Assembly (NCBI RefSeq): GCF_000181875.2
Contig: NZ_ABJZ02000005.1
Coordinates: 186,001-250,000 of the forward strand
Source of the DNA: [Borrelia] finlandensis
GTDB taxonomy: Bacteria; Spirochaetota; Spirochaetia; Borreliales; Borreliaceae
DNA: 64,000 bases
Direction of reading: 5' to 3'
The notes beneath the pieces were generated by a model. That model saw only the letters and a list, made by a program, of their open reading frames with translations. It had not been told where the DNA came from and made no database searches. The translations under genes were made by a program, and so were the position numbers. This document shows, piece after piece, positions 45,959 to 57,320 of the stretch (position 1 is its first letter; the number at the start of each line of letters is the position of its first letter).

Positions 45959-46037
45959 ATTTTCCTCTACGAATTAAATTTTTAAGAAAGGATTTTATAA
46001 AAATCTACTTATTATTAATTAATAAAAAACACTGACC

Positions 46038-46445
46038 CTATTGCAAAGTATCTTTTATTTGTGAAACGGTGAAAGAAAATAAATCTACAATTTCATTAGA
46101 CTTTATCATTTCACACTTACCATCAAAAATTATATTATCATTAATAAATATTTTTTTTGTTTTTATATCCCCATATATTTTACAACCGCTGTTTAAATAA
46201 ACCTTGCTAGCAGCATTTACATTACCCTTCAAAATTCCTTCTACTATCAATGTATCACAAATTACCACATTGGTAATAACCTTACTATTCTTGCCAATAA
46301 AAAGCACACCCCCTTTTGAAGATATTTCACCCTCAAAAGAAGAATCAAGATACAAAGTTCCTTCAAATTTTAATTTTCCTCTAAAAGTTAAACTGGAGTC
46401 CAGCTTACAATCCCATTTATAAGAATCTACAATATTAACCGGCAT
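46038..46445 (-). CDS. Bactofilin (BB0231-like)
   Basis: A 135-residue bactofilin (DUF583). After a short N-terminal tail the beta-helix core repeats a hydrophobic-Gly pattern (LTFRGKLKFEGTLYLDSSFEG, VVICDTLIVEGILKGNV, VYLNSGCKIYGDI). Such proteins polymerise into filaments that organise the cell envelope. Its ATG lies on the base after the hbb stop, so the two are co-translated. A second bactofilin is encoded at 59472-60026 with an M23 peptidase. Confidence 0.88.
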   Translation of the reverse strand: MPVNIVDSYKWDCKLDSSLTFRGKLKFEGTLYLDSSFEGEISSKGGVLFIGKNSKVITNVVICDTLIVEGILKGNVNAASKVYLNSGCKIYGDIKTKKIFINDNIIFDGKCEMIKSNEIVDLFSFTVSQIKDTLQ

Positions 46446-46772
46446 TTAACCTTTGATACCCCACACTCTCTCTTTCAAATCTTTGCCTGGACGAAAATAC
46501 GCAACGTGATGATCTAAGACCTTAACATACTCCCCTGTTTGAGGATTGCGAGCATTTAAGCGTCCCTTTCTTTTTCTAACTTCAAATGTACCAAAAGATC
46601 TAAACTCAATAACATTATTCGAACAAAGATTACTTTTAAGCTCTTCAAAAAAAGCATCTATTACAAGTCTTATATATTTTTTTTCTAATTTCAGATTATT
46701 ATTTTTAATATTCAAAGATATTTGATCAACAATGTCTGACTTAGTAACCTTTGGTCTTCTTGAAAAAGACAT
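46446..46772 (-). CDS. hbb: HU/IHF-like DNA-bending protein Hbb
   Basis: A 108-residue DNABII protein. It has the family helical body and the beta-arm [10 protein letters not shown], with [17 protein letters not shown] before it. The conserved Pro that intercalates DNA is present (RNPQTG). Hbb is the HU/IHF homologue described in B. burgdorferi, with chromosome-architecture and recombination roles. It stands between rpsT and the bactofilin gene, tightly spaced. Confidence 0.95.
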
Positions 46773-46784
46773 AAACTAATTTCC

Positions 46785-47042
46785 TTACTTTAACAGCAAA
46801 ACATTTAAACGAGATTTTTTTCTAGCAGCCTTATTTTTATGAATTATTCGCTTTCTAGCAGCAGTGTCTAGTTTTTTTGCAACAAATTTAAAAAATTCAA
46901 TAGCTTCGTCTTTCTTGCCCGCTTTTATCATGTTGATACAGCGTTTTTCTATTGTTTTTAATTCACTTTTTACACTTACATTTCTAATCTTTCTTTTTAA
47001 ATTTTGACGAGAGCGCTTCAATGCAGATGCATTTTTTCTCAA
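46785..47042 (-). CDS. rpsT: 30S ribosomal protein S20
   Basis: An 85-residue S20 starting MRKNASALKRSRQNLKRKIRN at a TTG codon (47042). AAGGAG (plus-strand 47049-47054) lies 6 bases upstream, which decides the start. The open frame extends to 47108, but the extra 22 residues are hydrophobic and alien to S20. The typical helical bundle with Lys/Arg-rich ends follows, and AARKRIIHKNKAARKKSRL closes it. It precedes hbb by 12 bases. Confidence 0.95.
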   Translation of the reverse strand: MRKNASALKRSRQNLKRKIRNVSVKSELKTIEKRCINMIKAGKKDEAIEFFKFVAKKLDTAARKRIIHKNKAARKKSRLNVLLLK

Positions 47043-47116
47043 GTTATACTCCTTAATAATATTATTAAACAATAGCTTTAATATATCAACTAATTCAAAT
47101 ATAGTCAATCAAAGAT

Positions 47117-47944
47117 TTAAGTTAATTCAGTACAATAGTTTTGATTAATATATTCAAAAACCTTTTGCATGGAATAAGAAATTTTTTTATTCAAAATATA
47201 TACCTTTTTTGTCTGATGATTTTCTTTGTATAAAAAGCATAAATAATTTTTATTGTTAAATTCAAATTCTCTGGCAATAAAAATTTTTTCAAAAAATTCA
47301 TAAAAATAAATTTCACTTTTAAAAATTTTTCTTTCACAGATTGAATCTTTCCTAAACTCATAAAATAACACTATATTGCTAATAACTGAAAAATCCCCCA
47401 ACAAAACTTTAATATCAATAAAACAAATAAATAAAAAAATAAATATATTGCTTAATGAAATGTAATAAACAAATAAAGCAATCATAATGCGAGCTAAAAA
47501 CATAAAAAGATAAGTATAAGATAAATAATATCTTATTGGAAAATTTTCCAATTTTGGAACAAACAGATCTTTTCTCTTAATTTTAAGCTCTTTAAATAAT
47601 TCACTTGAACCATTGCCTGTCCAAAAACAAACCTTAATCTTTTTTTTATTTTTTAATTGCAAAATCAAAACATTGTCTGATAATCTTTTTTCAAACGAAA
47701 TAATATCACCAAAATCAAAACTATAACTTAAAAAAATGCCCTTATAATAAATCTTAGATCCCTTAAAAGAAATAAAACAAAAATATCTTAAATAAAAAAA
47801 AATTACAAAAAAATTTACCAAAAGAAGTGCTAAAACAAAGTAAAAAAAACTTACGTCATAAAAATCCAAATAAAGCAAACAAATCACAACATTAAACACA
47901 AACAAACTAATTAATTTTACATTATTGAAAAATAAATCACGCAT
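47117..47944 (-). CDS. Membrane protein of unknown function (BB0234-like)
   Basis: A 275-residue protein with two N-terminal spans (about 9-27 and 32-55), then a strand-rich stretch like a bacterial PH-type domain (FKGSKIYYKGIFL, IISFEKRLSDNVLILQLKNKKK). A further hydrophobic pair follows (about 140-185) and a second similar soluble stretch (DSICERKIFKSEIYFYEF). Two spans plus one domain thus appear twice, hinting at internal duplication. No known family is certain. It lies between ychF and rpsT on the same strand. Confidence 0.7.
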   Translation of the reverse strand: MRDLFFNNVKLISLFVFNVVICLLYLDFYDVSFFYFVLALLLVNFFVIFFYLRYFCFISFKGSKIYYKGIFLSYSFDFGDIISFEKRLSDNVLILQLKNKKKIKVCFWTGNGSSELFKELKIKRKDLFVPKLENFPIRYYLSYTYLFMFLARIMIALFVYYISLSNIFIFLFICFIDIKVLLGDFSVISNIVLFYEFRKDSICERKIFKSEIYFYEFFEKIFIAREFEFNNKNYLCFLYKENHQTKKVYILNKKISYSMQKVFEYINQNYCTELT

Positions 47945-47959
47945 AATATAAAAATAAAT

Positions 47960-49066
47960 CTACACATTAAATTTAAAAAAGATTACATCTCCATCTCTTA
48001 CAATATATTCTTTGCCTTCAATTCTAACAAGTCCTTTCTCTTTTAATTTTTGAACACTTTGAAATTTAAATAAATCCTCGCAAGAATAAACTTCTGCTTT
48101 AATAAAACCCCTCTCAAAATCACTATGAATTATTCCAGCAGCTTTGGGCGCTCTCATGCCCTGCTTGAATGTCCAAGCTCTAACTTCTTGTAAACCTGCT
48201 GTAAAATAGGTTCTAAGGCCCAAAGTATAATAGGCTTTTTTAATTAAATTGCCAAGACCGCTATCATTTATTCCAAATAATTCTAACATTTCATTTTTAT
48301 AAGATATATCCTTTATTTGGGCAAGTTCAGCTTCAATTTTGGCACATAAGATTAAAAAATCATTTCCTTCTTTCAAGGCAATATTTTTTACAATATTTGT
48401 ATATTTATTGCCGCTAAGTGAATTTTCATCAACATTACAAACATACAAAACTTTTTTAAAAGTCAAAAGATTTAATGATCTAATAAAGTTGTATTCAAAA
48501 TCATCAAATTTAAACTCAACAGCAGGATTCATATTGCTTAAATGGTCTTCAAGTCTTTTTAGCATTAAAACAATTGCCTTAGAAGATTCACTAATTTTCT
48601 TATCAGTGCTTTTGGCATTTTTTTCTTGTTTTTGAAGACTTTTTTGAACAGTTTCAAGATCAGATAGACAAAGCTCAACATTAATTGTAGTTATATCTTT
48701 CTCAGGATTAATATCGTCATTAATATGAATAACCTCTTTTTCTTCAAAACATCTTACAACATGAACAATAAGAGAAACTTCGCGAATATTAGCCAAAAAT
48801 TTATTGCCAAGCCCTTCGCCTGTTGATGCTCCCTTGACAAGGCCTGCAATATCCACAAATTCCATAACAGCAGGAATAATTTTGCGTGGAACAATGCACT
48901 CTGAAATTTTTAAAAGCCTTTCATCGGGAATCTCTACTATTCCTATATTTGGCTCAATGGTACAAAAAGGATAATTCGCGATCTCAACATTAGATGATGT
49001 CAAAGATGAAAATAAAGTAGATTTACCCACATTGGGAAGTCCCACAATCCCCGCATTAAGTCTCAT
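47960..49066 (-). CDS. ychF: Redox-regulated ATPase YchF (Obg family)
   Basis: A 368-residue P-loop protein. G1 is GLPNVGKSTLF, G3 is DIAGLVKGAS, and G4 is the ATP-preferring NVDE in place of NKxD. A coiled-coil insertion and a C-terminal TGS domain (FTAGLQEVRAWTF to IVRDGDVIFFKFNV) complete the family architecture. YchF binds ribosomes and is linked to stress responses. GAGG precedes the ATG. Confidence 0.95.
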   Translation of the reverse strand: MRLNAGIVGLPNVGKSTLFSSLTSSNVEIANYPFCTIEPNIGIVEIPDERLLKISECIVPRKIIPAVMEFVDIAGLVKGASTGEGLGNKFLANIREVSLIVHVVRCFEEKEVIHINDDINPEKDITTINVELCLSDLETVQKSLQKQEKNAKSTDKKISESSKAIVLMLKRLEDHLSNMNPAVEFKFDDFEYNFIRSLNLLTFKKVLYVCNVDENSLSGNKYTNIVKNIALKEGNDFLILCAKIEAELAQIKDISYKNEMLELFGINDSGLGNLIKKAYYTLGLRTYFTAGLQEVRAWTFKQGMRAPKAAGIIHSDFERGFIKAEVYSCEDLFKFQSVQKLKEKGLVRIEGKEYIVRDGDVIFFKFNV

Positions 49067-49098
49067 AGCTTAAACCTCTAATAAAATCAAAAATAAAT

Positions 49099-51105
49099 CT
49101 AATTAATAAAATATGCAAACTCCCCTCTTCCTGTCTGTTGATTTATATTTGCTTCAACAGATAAATTAAAATATTTATTAGGTTCTTGAGGGCCTGGATA
49201 ATAATATTCCAACAAATAAGTGCCCGTTTTTTGTTCTAAAATTAAATCATAAACTTTAGATACACCTTCATAAGATGAAAAAGGAATTATGGCGCCACCG
49301 GTTTCATTAACTAAGTACTGAAGCTTGCTATTAATAGGATCATTACCAAATAGTATTAAGTAAAACCTTATATCATTATTTTTATAATAGCTTACTATTG
49401 TATCTAAAGAGTACTTTTCAAAAGCTTTACGATTTAAAATACCACCACTAAAATAAACTACTGCTCTTCTTGAGCTTTTTGACATAAGCCCAGAACCTGC
49501 CAACTTCAAACTAACGTCTGTTTTTACAGCATCTGTACTATAAGGACCAAGAGAACTTGTATTTCTAATGCTATTTGTCAAGCTTTCAATATTATCTATA
49601 ATGGGCACACTTGTTGCATTTATAAAACTAAAGTTCTTATTTTTTGACAACTCTATTAAAGAATTTAAACCTACAATTTGATCTAAATCATATTTTTTCA
49701 TATAAGAAGATTTATCAAAAACAACTGCTATATTAATGTCTTTTGAAGCATTTACATTATATGCTACCTTAGGATTGATAATGTAATAATTTTCATTTGA
49801 AATTGAAAAATTTTCACTTTTAAGCCCAACAACTGGTAATCCGCTTTTACTGCTAACATTAAGCTCAACGTAAATTTTAGGCCCTCCAAGCCTAACTATT
49901 CTTCTAACATCAACATTTAAACTGTCATAAAGACTTGCATCACTCTTGTAAACTGAAACCTTGGCATTATTAAAATCTGAGACAATCATCTGATTATTGG
50001 CATCCAAAATAGATGAAGAAATTTTAGAATTCATTTTATCTGCTTTTAAAATTTTTGTAATTGTCTTTTTAGCAATACTATATTTATAAACACCATCTTT
50101 TGAGGATACTATAACATTGTTGCCTACAAAATCACTACTAAGCCCCTCTATTCCCTCAATAGAAGTAAAAACTGAATACAAATGATTACCACTGGTATCA
50201 AAAACTTCAATGGTATTTCTCAGAGAATCTGCAACATAAATGTTTTCATTCAAATAAGTAACACCTGTGGGGCCTAAAAGGCCCTTATAACCTGAAGTCC
50301 CAGAACCAAAATGCAAAATAAAATCACCCTCAAGTCCAAATTTACTTACTCTTTTATTTCCCCATTCACTTACATAAATATAGTTTCTCTTATCAATAGC
50401 CATATACTGAGGAGCAAGCAATTCGCCATCTTTTGTGCCTTTCTTTCCAATAGATTTCCTTTTAACTCCAAGAACTTTGTCATAAACACCAATTTCATCA
50501 CTTGAATAAAGAGTCACATAAAGCAGATTATTAGCTTCAATAACATCATAAGGTGATTTTAAATAACTAAAGCCATCTTTAACTAAAGCATTAACATTAT
50601 TATTAACATCAAAATACAATATTTCATTGCCTACAAAGTTAGCAGCGTAATATCCGCCGTACTTATCAGCCCTTAAAGATGTAATCTGATACCCATGTGG
50701 CCTTTTATAAATAGAATTATCAAGAGAAGCAACTTTTACAAGTTTTTTAAAATTAAGTTCACAATTTGAAAAAATACCTCTCCTTTGCTCAATAGTAGAA
50801 ATCAAATGTCTAAGATAGGGAACCTTATAGCCTTGATCTTTTAAATTTCTCCATTCCATTAAAGCTTCTTCAACATAACCCAGTCTATAATAAACATTGC
50901 CAGTCCAAAAATGATAATCAAGATTATTAGGATCAAAGCTTAAAATTTTTTTAAAAGATAAAAGAGCATCATCGTAAATTCCATTATTATAAGAATTAAG
51001 AGCCCATTTAAACTCTTCCTGAGCATCTTTATTAGTAACTATTCCTTGGGCATGCAAACTAAAAATATTTAAAAAAAACAAACCAATAAAACCAAAAATT
51101 AACAT
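49099..51105 (-). CDS. Exported TPR / NHL beta-propeller / VWA-like protein (BB0236-like)
   Basis: A 668-residue protein with a signal peptide ending near HAQG (about 20), then two or three TPR units (25-100). An NHL-type beta-propeller follows (about 130-400, with repeats like YIYVSEWGNKRVSKF and NIYVADSLRNTIEVFDTSGNHLYSV). A von Willebrand A-like domain spans about 450-640: VVFDKSSYMKKYD stands where DxSGSM is expected, and VVYFSGGILN where the LTDG strand lies. The MIDAS is degenerate. Periplasmic location and a scaffold role are inferred. AAGGGGA precedes the ATG. Confidence 0.85.
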   Translation of the reverse strand: MLIFGFIGLFFLNIFSLHAQGIVTNKDAQEEFKWALNSYNNGIYDDALLSFKKILSFDPNNLDYHFWTGNVYYRLGYVEEALMEWRNLKDQGYKVPYLRHLISTIEQRRGIFSNCELNFKKLVKVASLDNSIYKRPHGYQITSLRADKYGGYYAANFVGNEILYFDVNNNVNALVKDGFSYLKSPYDVIEANNLLYVTLYSSDEIGVYDKVLGVKRKSIGKKGTKDGELLAPQYMAIDKRNYIYVSEWGNKRVSKFGLEGDFILHFGSGTSGYKGLLGPTGVTYLNENIYVADSLRNTIEVFDTSGNHLYSVFTSIEGIEGLSSDFVGNNVIVSSKDGVYKYSIAKKTITKILKADKMNSKISSSILDANNQMIVSDFNNAKVSVYKSDASLYDSLNVDVRRIVRLGGPKIYVELNVSSKSGLPVVGLKSENFSISNENYYIINPKVAYNVNASKDINIAVVFDKSSYMKKYDLDQIVGLNSLIELSKNKNFSFINATSVPIIDNIESLTNSIRNTSSLGPYSTDAVKTDVSLKLAGSGLMSKSSRRAVVYFSGGILNRKAFEKYSLDTIVSYYKNNDIRFYLILFGNDPINSKLQYLVNETGGAIIPFSSYEGVSKVYDLILEQKTGTYLLEYYYPGPQEPNKYFNLSVEANINQQTGRGEFAYFIN

Positions 51106-51253
51106 AATCCCCTTTACTCTTTAAATACCTATTATAAGCATAACTTTTCCAAAAAATAATACAAAAAAATTAATACTATCATATAAAATTATTAATGATA
51201 ATGTTAAATATACTACACCATTATGTTACTAATAATAGTAAAAAAGAGGAAAA

Positions 51254-53547
<2,294 letters not shown>

Positions 53548-53592
53548 TCAACCTTAAAATAAAACAAAAGAATGTCAATCTACTATAAATAA

Positions 53593-54195
53593 TTATAATA
53601 CAAGTTTATCTCTAATTAAAGAAATCACTTTATTCCTATCTTCTTCGCTAAAAATATTTATATTATCGTAAGAAAATTTTATTTTTGACGACAAGTTGTA
53701 TTCATCATACCACTTTAAATATTTCCTATTAAGACCCTCAAGATAATCTCTGGGAATATTCATTTCAAAGCTTCTATTTCTATTTTTAATTCTGCGCTCA
53801 ACTTCATCAATACTACAATCAAGATAAACAAGCAAACTTGGTCGCTGAGAATGTTCAAGCATATTATCAAGAAGATCGATATATATTTTATATTCCTCAT
53901 CAGAAATATGCCCATCACAATTTAAAAGAGACGCAAACACACAATCACCATAAATAGATCTGTCTAATATGCCCCCTTTTGTTCTAAATACACCTTTTAT
54001 TAATTTAAATCTCTCATTAAGAAAATTAATTTGAACTGGAAATGCCCATCTGGATTTATCTTTATAAAATTTGTCTAATACAGCTAAAGTAAAATCATTA
54101 TTCAGTTCACTGTAAAAAGGAACTTCCAACTCCTTTGATAAAATATTTCCAAGAGTAGTTTTTCCTACCCCAATTAAACCTTCTATTACAATCAC
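53593..54195 (-). CDS. Deoxynucleoside kinase
   Basis: A 200-residue kinase: P-loop EGLIGVGKTT, then ILDRSIYGDCVFA (DRS motif binding the substrate) and an Arg-rich lid KNRNRSFE. It phosphorylates deoxynucleosides for salvage; the base preference cannot be read from sequence. Start choice: GGAGG (plus-strand 54204-54208) is 8 bases before GTG at 54195 and 5 before TTG at 54198. A TTG at 54210 would overlap the ribosome-binding site itself. Borrelia lacks de novo nucleotide synthesis, which makes salvage important. Divergent from glpF. Confidence 0.9.
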   Translation of the reverse strand: MIVIEGLIGVGKTTLGNILSKELEVPFYSELNNDFTLAVLDKFYKDKSRWAFPVQINFLNERFKLIKGVFRTKGGILDRSIYGDCVFASLLNCDGHISDEEYKIYIDLLDNMLEHSQRPSLLVYLDCSIDEVERRIKNRNRSFEMNIPRDYLEGLNRKYLKWYDEYNLSSKIKFSYDNINIFSEEDRNKVISLIRDKLVL

Positions 54196-54373
54196 CAAGT
54201 CTACCTCCAAAATAACTTAAATAAATTCAAATATAAGCTAAAAAAAGAATTACTAACGAACAAAACTTCATTAATGAAAAAATCCAATGTAAAAATTTTA
54301 ATATAAAATAAAAAATCCTTAAACAAATTTTAGAAAAGAAATTCATAATTTAAAAATTAAAATTCTTAAATTA

Positions 54374-54402
54374 TTGACATTAATCTTAATTAAAAATAAG
54401 AT
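54374..54402 (+). promoter_or_regulatory. Promoter of the glpFKD operon
   Basis: A perfect TTGACA at 54374-54379 and TAAGAT at 54397-54402 are 17 bases apart. The predicted start near 54409 lies about 196 bases before the glpF ATG, agreeing with the roughly 195-nt leader I recall from work on B. burgdorferi. Confidence 0.8.
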
Positions 54403-54408
54403 ATTAAA

Positions 54409-54604
54409 TATAATTTTAATAAAGCTTTTATTAGAAAAATTAATTTTTTTTAATAAAAGAGACTAAAATAAAAAAATTCTAACCATCTTGCAAAAAACAA
54501 AATAAAATTTAATTAAAAAATTAAATATTATTCGGATTAAAAAATCAAAAATTAAAACTTCTTAATAAAAAATAAAATAGTTATAAAGATAAGGAGATAT
54601 AATT
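54409..54604 (+). promoter_or_regulatory. Long 5' leader of glpFKD
   Basis: About 195 untranslated bases, extremely AT-rich, ending in AAGGAG at 54591-54596. Small hairpins can form near the 5' end (TAATAA...TTATTA around 54418-54433), but there is no terminator hairpin and no recognisable riboswitch. In B. burgdorferi this operon responds to c-di-GMP, RpoS and Rel, and the leader is a reasonable place for such control (inference). Confidence 0.6.
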
Positions 54605-55369
54605 ATGAATTATACAAAATTCCAAGAATTTATATCGGAATTTTTGGGAACATTTATCCTATTGGCTCTAGGAACTGGATCTGTTGCAATGACAGTATTA
54701 TTTTCCTCAAGTCCCGAAATACCAGGAGAAATAATAAAAGGGGGATATACAAATATAGTATTTGGATGGGGATTGGGTGTAACGTTTGGTATTTACACAG
54801 CAGCAAGAATGAGCGGAGCACACCTAAACCCAGCTGTTAGCATAGGATTAGCAAGTGTTGGAAAGTTTCCCGTTTTAAAACTTTTACATTACATTGTAGC
54901 GCAAATATTAGGAGCTTTTACAGGTGCATTGATGACACTTGTCGTATTTTATCCTAAATGGATAGAAATGGATCCTGGCTTAGAAAATACTCAAGGAATA
55001 ATGGCAACTTTCCCTGCTGTTCCTGGATTTTTGCCTGGATTTATTGATCAAATTTTTGGAACTTTTTTGCTAATGTTTTTAATTTCTGTTGTTGGAGATT
55101 TTACAAAAAAACACAGCGACAATCCATTTATTCCTTTTATTGTAGGAGCAGTGGTTTTATCAATAGGAATAAGTTTTGGGGGAATGAACGGCTATGCTAT
55201 TAATCCTGCAAGGGATCTGGGACCAAGAATTTTGCTCTTATTTGCTGGATTTAAAAATCACGGATTTAACGATCTAAGTATAGTTATTGTACCAATAATT
55301 GGCCCAATAATTGGAGCAATTTTGGGAGCTACAATTTACGAATTTACACTAAAAAATAACAAAGACTAA
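54605..55369 (+). CDS. glpF: Glycerol uptake facilitator GlpF
   Basis: A 254-residue aquaglyceroporin with six spans and two half-helices carrying the NPA boxes SGAHLNPAVS and GYAINPARDLG. The Asp after the second NPAR is typical of glycerol-conducting channels. It brings glycerol into the cell, where GlpK traps it. AAGGAG lies 8 bases before the ATG. First gene of the glp operon, important for growth in the tick. Confidence 0.97.
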   Translation: MNYTKFQEFISEFLGTFILLALGTGSVAMTVLFSSSPEIPGEIIKGGYTNIVFGWGLGVTFGIYTAARMSGAHLNPAVSIGLASVGKFPVLKLLHYIVAQILGAFTGALMTLVVFYPKWIEMDPGLENTQGIMATFPAVPGFLPGFIDQIFGTFLLMFLISVVGDFTKKHSDNPFIPFIVGAVVLSIGISFGGMNGYAINPARDLGPRILLLFAGFKNHGFNDLSIVIVPIIGPIIGAILGATIYEFTLKNNKD

Positions 55370-55411
55370 AAGAAAAAATATTTATCTTTATTAAAGAAAA
55401 AAGGAAAAACT

Positions 55412-56917
55412 ATGAAATACATTTTATCTATTGATCAAGGTACTACTAGCTCGAGAGCAATGGTATTTGATAAAAATGCAAACATAAAAGGGTTTGCTCA
55501 AAAAGAATTTACTCAAATTTATCCACAACCAAGTTGGGTGGAACATGATCCTACAGAAATATGGGGCTCACAACTTGGAGTTATAACAGAAGCTATGGCA
55601 AATGCAAGAATTTTGCCCAACGAAGTTGATGCTATTGGAATAACTAATCAAAGAGAAACTACGGTTATATGGGAAAAAAATACAGGAAAACCCATCTATA
55701 ATGCAATAGTATGGCAAGACAGAAGAACTGCAAAAATTTGTGACCAATTAAAAAAAGAAGGAAAAGATAAAATTATTTTGGAAAAAACAGGCTTGGTGCT
55801 AGATTCTTATTTTAGTGGAACAAAAATAATGTGGATATTGGATAATGTAGAAGGCGCCAGACAAAGAGCTGAAAATGGCGAATTATGCTTTGGGACAATA
55901 GATACATGGATACTGTGGAATCTGACTCAAAAAAAAGAACATGCAACTGACTACTCTAATGCTTCAAGAACATTATTATTAAACATTAAAACATTAGAGT
56001 GGGATGATGAGCTTTTAAGCATATTAAATGTTCCAAAAGCAATTTTGCCTGAACTTAAAGAAAGTTCTACAATATATGGCAAAACAGACAAAGCACTATT
56101 TGGAGCAGAAATTCCTATTGCAGGAATTGCTGGAGATCAATTTGCAGCAACATTTGGACAAGCCTGCCTTAAAAAGGGTATGGCTAAAAACACTTATGGA
56201 ACTGGTTGCTTCTTAACGGTCAATATAGGAAAAGAACCAATCATTAGCCACGACAAGCTTTTAACTTCAATTGCATGGGGAAGAAAAAAATCTGTAACTT
56301 ACGTTCTTGAAGGAAGTGTTTTTATTGGAGGAGCTGTAATCCAGTGGCTAAGAGATGGTCTTGAATTTTTCAGAAAAAGCTCAGATGCAGAAGCTTTGGC
56401 AAGCTCTGTCTCAGATAATGGTGGAGTTTATTTTGTGCCAGCATTTGTTGGGCTTGGTGCACCTCACTGGGATTCTTATGCAAGAGGAACAATCATCGGA
56501 ATAACAAGAGGCTCAACAAAAGCTCACATTACAAGAGCTGCTCTTGAGAGTATCGCATTTCAAAGCTTTGATATACTAAATACCATGAAAAAATCCATTC
56601 CCAACTTTGAAATTCAAGAATTAAGAGTAGACGGGGGAGCAAGTCAAAACAATCTATTAATGCAATTTCAAGCTGATCTTTTAGAATGCAAAGTTGTAAG
56701 ACCAAAAATGACAGAAACAACCGCTCTTGGCGCTGCTTATCTTGCAGGACTTGCAACAGGTTATTGGCAAAGTGCCGAAGAAATCATAAGCCTTTGGCAA
56801 GTAGACAAGATATTCGAACCTTCAATGCCAAAAAATCAAAAAGAAAAGCTTCTTGAGAATTGGAACAAAGCAGTTGGGAAAGCAAAATCCTGGATACAGA
56901 ATTCTCATAGTTCATAA
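55412..56917 (+). CDS. glpK: Glycerol kinase
   Basis: A 501-residue FGGY-family kinase converting glycerol to glycerol-3-phosphate. Signature segments: [13 protein letters not shown] at the N-terminus, [31 protein letters not shown] and the C-terminal [20 protein letters not shown]. Length is normal. It follows glpF by 42 bases with AAAGGA before the ATG. Glycerol-3-phosphate feeds both lipid synthesis and glycolysis. Confidence 0.97.
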   Translation: MKYILSIDQGTTSSRAMVFDKNANIKGFAQKEFTQIYPQPSWVEHDPTEIWGSQLGVITEAMANARILPNEVDAIGITNQRETTVIWEKNTGKPIYNAIVWQDRRTAKICDQLKKEGKDKIILEKTGLVLDSYFSGTKIMWILDNVEGARQRAENGELCFGTIDTWILWNLTQKKEHATDYSNASRTLLLNIKTLEWDDELLSILNVPKAILPELKESSTIYGKTDKALFGAEIPIAGIAGDQFAATFGQACLKKGMAKNTYGTGCFLTVNIGKEPIISHDKLLTSIAWGRKKSVTYVLEGSVFIGGAVIQWLRDGLEFFRKSSDAEALASSVSDNGGVYFVPAFVGLGAPHWDSYARGTIIGITRGSTKAHITRAALESIAFQSFDILNTMKKSIPNFEIQELRVDGGASQNNLLMQFQADLLECKVVRPKMTETTALGAAYLAGLATGYWQSAEEIISLWQVDKIFEPSMPKNQKEKLLENWNKAVGKAKSWIQNSHSS

Positions 56918-56970
56918 AAGTTTAAAACAGAGCTTTAAGATTATAACAAAAATATACTGGTAACAAAATT

Positions 56971-57249
56971 ATGCATAATTTATTTGATTTTTTAAAACTA
57001 AAACAACATATAATAAAAATGTTTGGCAAGCAAATAAATCAATTATACAAACGGCTCTTAATTAAATTTTTTCATCGATATCTATTAATATTGTGCATGT
57101 ATTCAAAAAATAAACTGTCTAATCCTTTCAAAAAGGTAAAATTCATTGGAACAATACAAAAAATGATTAATAATATATTAAATCTAAAGAAAAATCACAA
57201 AAAATTGAAAAATTTACCAGCGCAATTGGTCTATAGTGCTATTCAATAA
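56971..57249 (+). CDS. Small basic hypothetical protein within the glp operon (BB0242-like)
   Basis: A 92-residue, strongly Lys-rich frame (LNLKKNHKKLKNL near the end) between glpK and glpD. No ribosome-binding site is evident, and no domain, signal peptide or membrane span is clear. It may be a real small protein, a decayed gene, or simply an open stretch in a leader-like spacer before glpD. B31 carries an annotated gene at this position by my recollection, so the frame seems to persist. Confidence 0.4.
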   Translation: MHNLFDFLKLKQHIIKMFGKQINQLYKRLLIKFFHRYLLILCMYSKNKLSNPFKKVKFIGTIQKMINNILNLKKNHKKLKNLPAQLVYSAIQ

Positions 57250-57320
57250 AATTAAAACAAATGGACTTTTCGAATTTCTTCAATCTAGTATTTAACTAAA
57301 AAGAAAAGAAATTAACCAAA

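Noticed and set aside
47043..47108. 22-residue N-terminal extension of rpsT
   Set aside because: Hydrophobic and alien to S20; AAGGAG points to TTG 47042.
54198..54210. TTG starts at 54210 or 54198 for the deoxynucleoside kinase
   Set aside because: The TTG at 54210 overlaps the GGAGG itself. TTG 54198 is possible, but GTG 54195 is a stronger codon at 8-base spacing.
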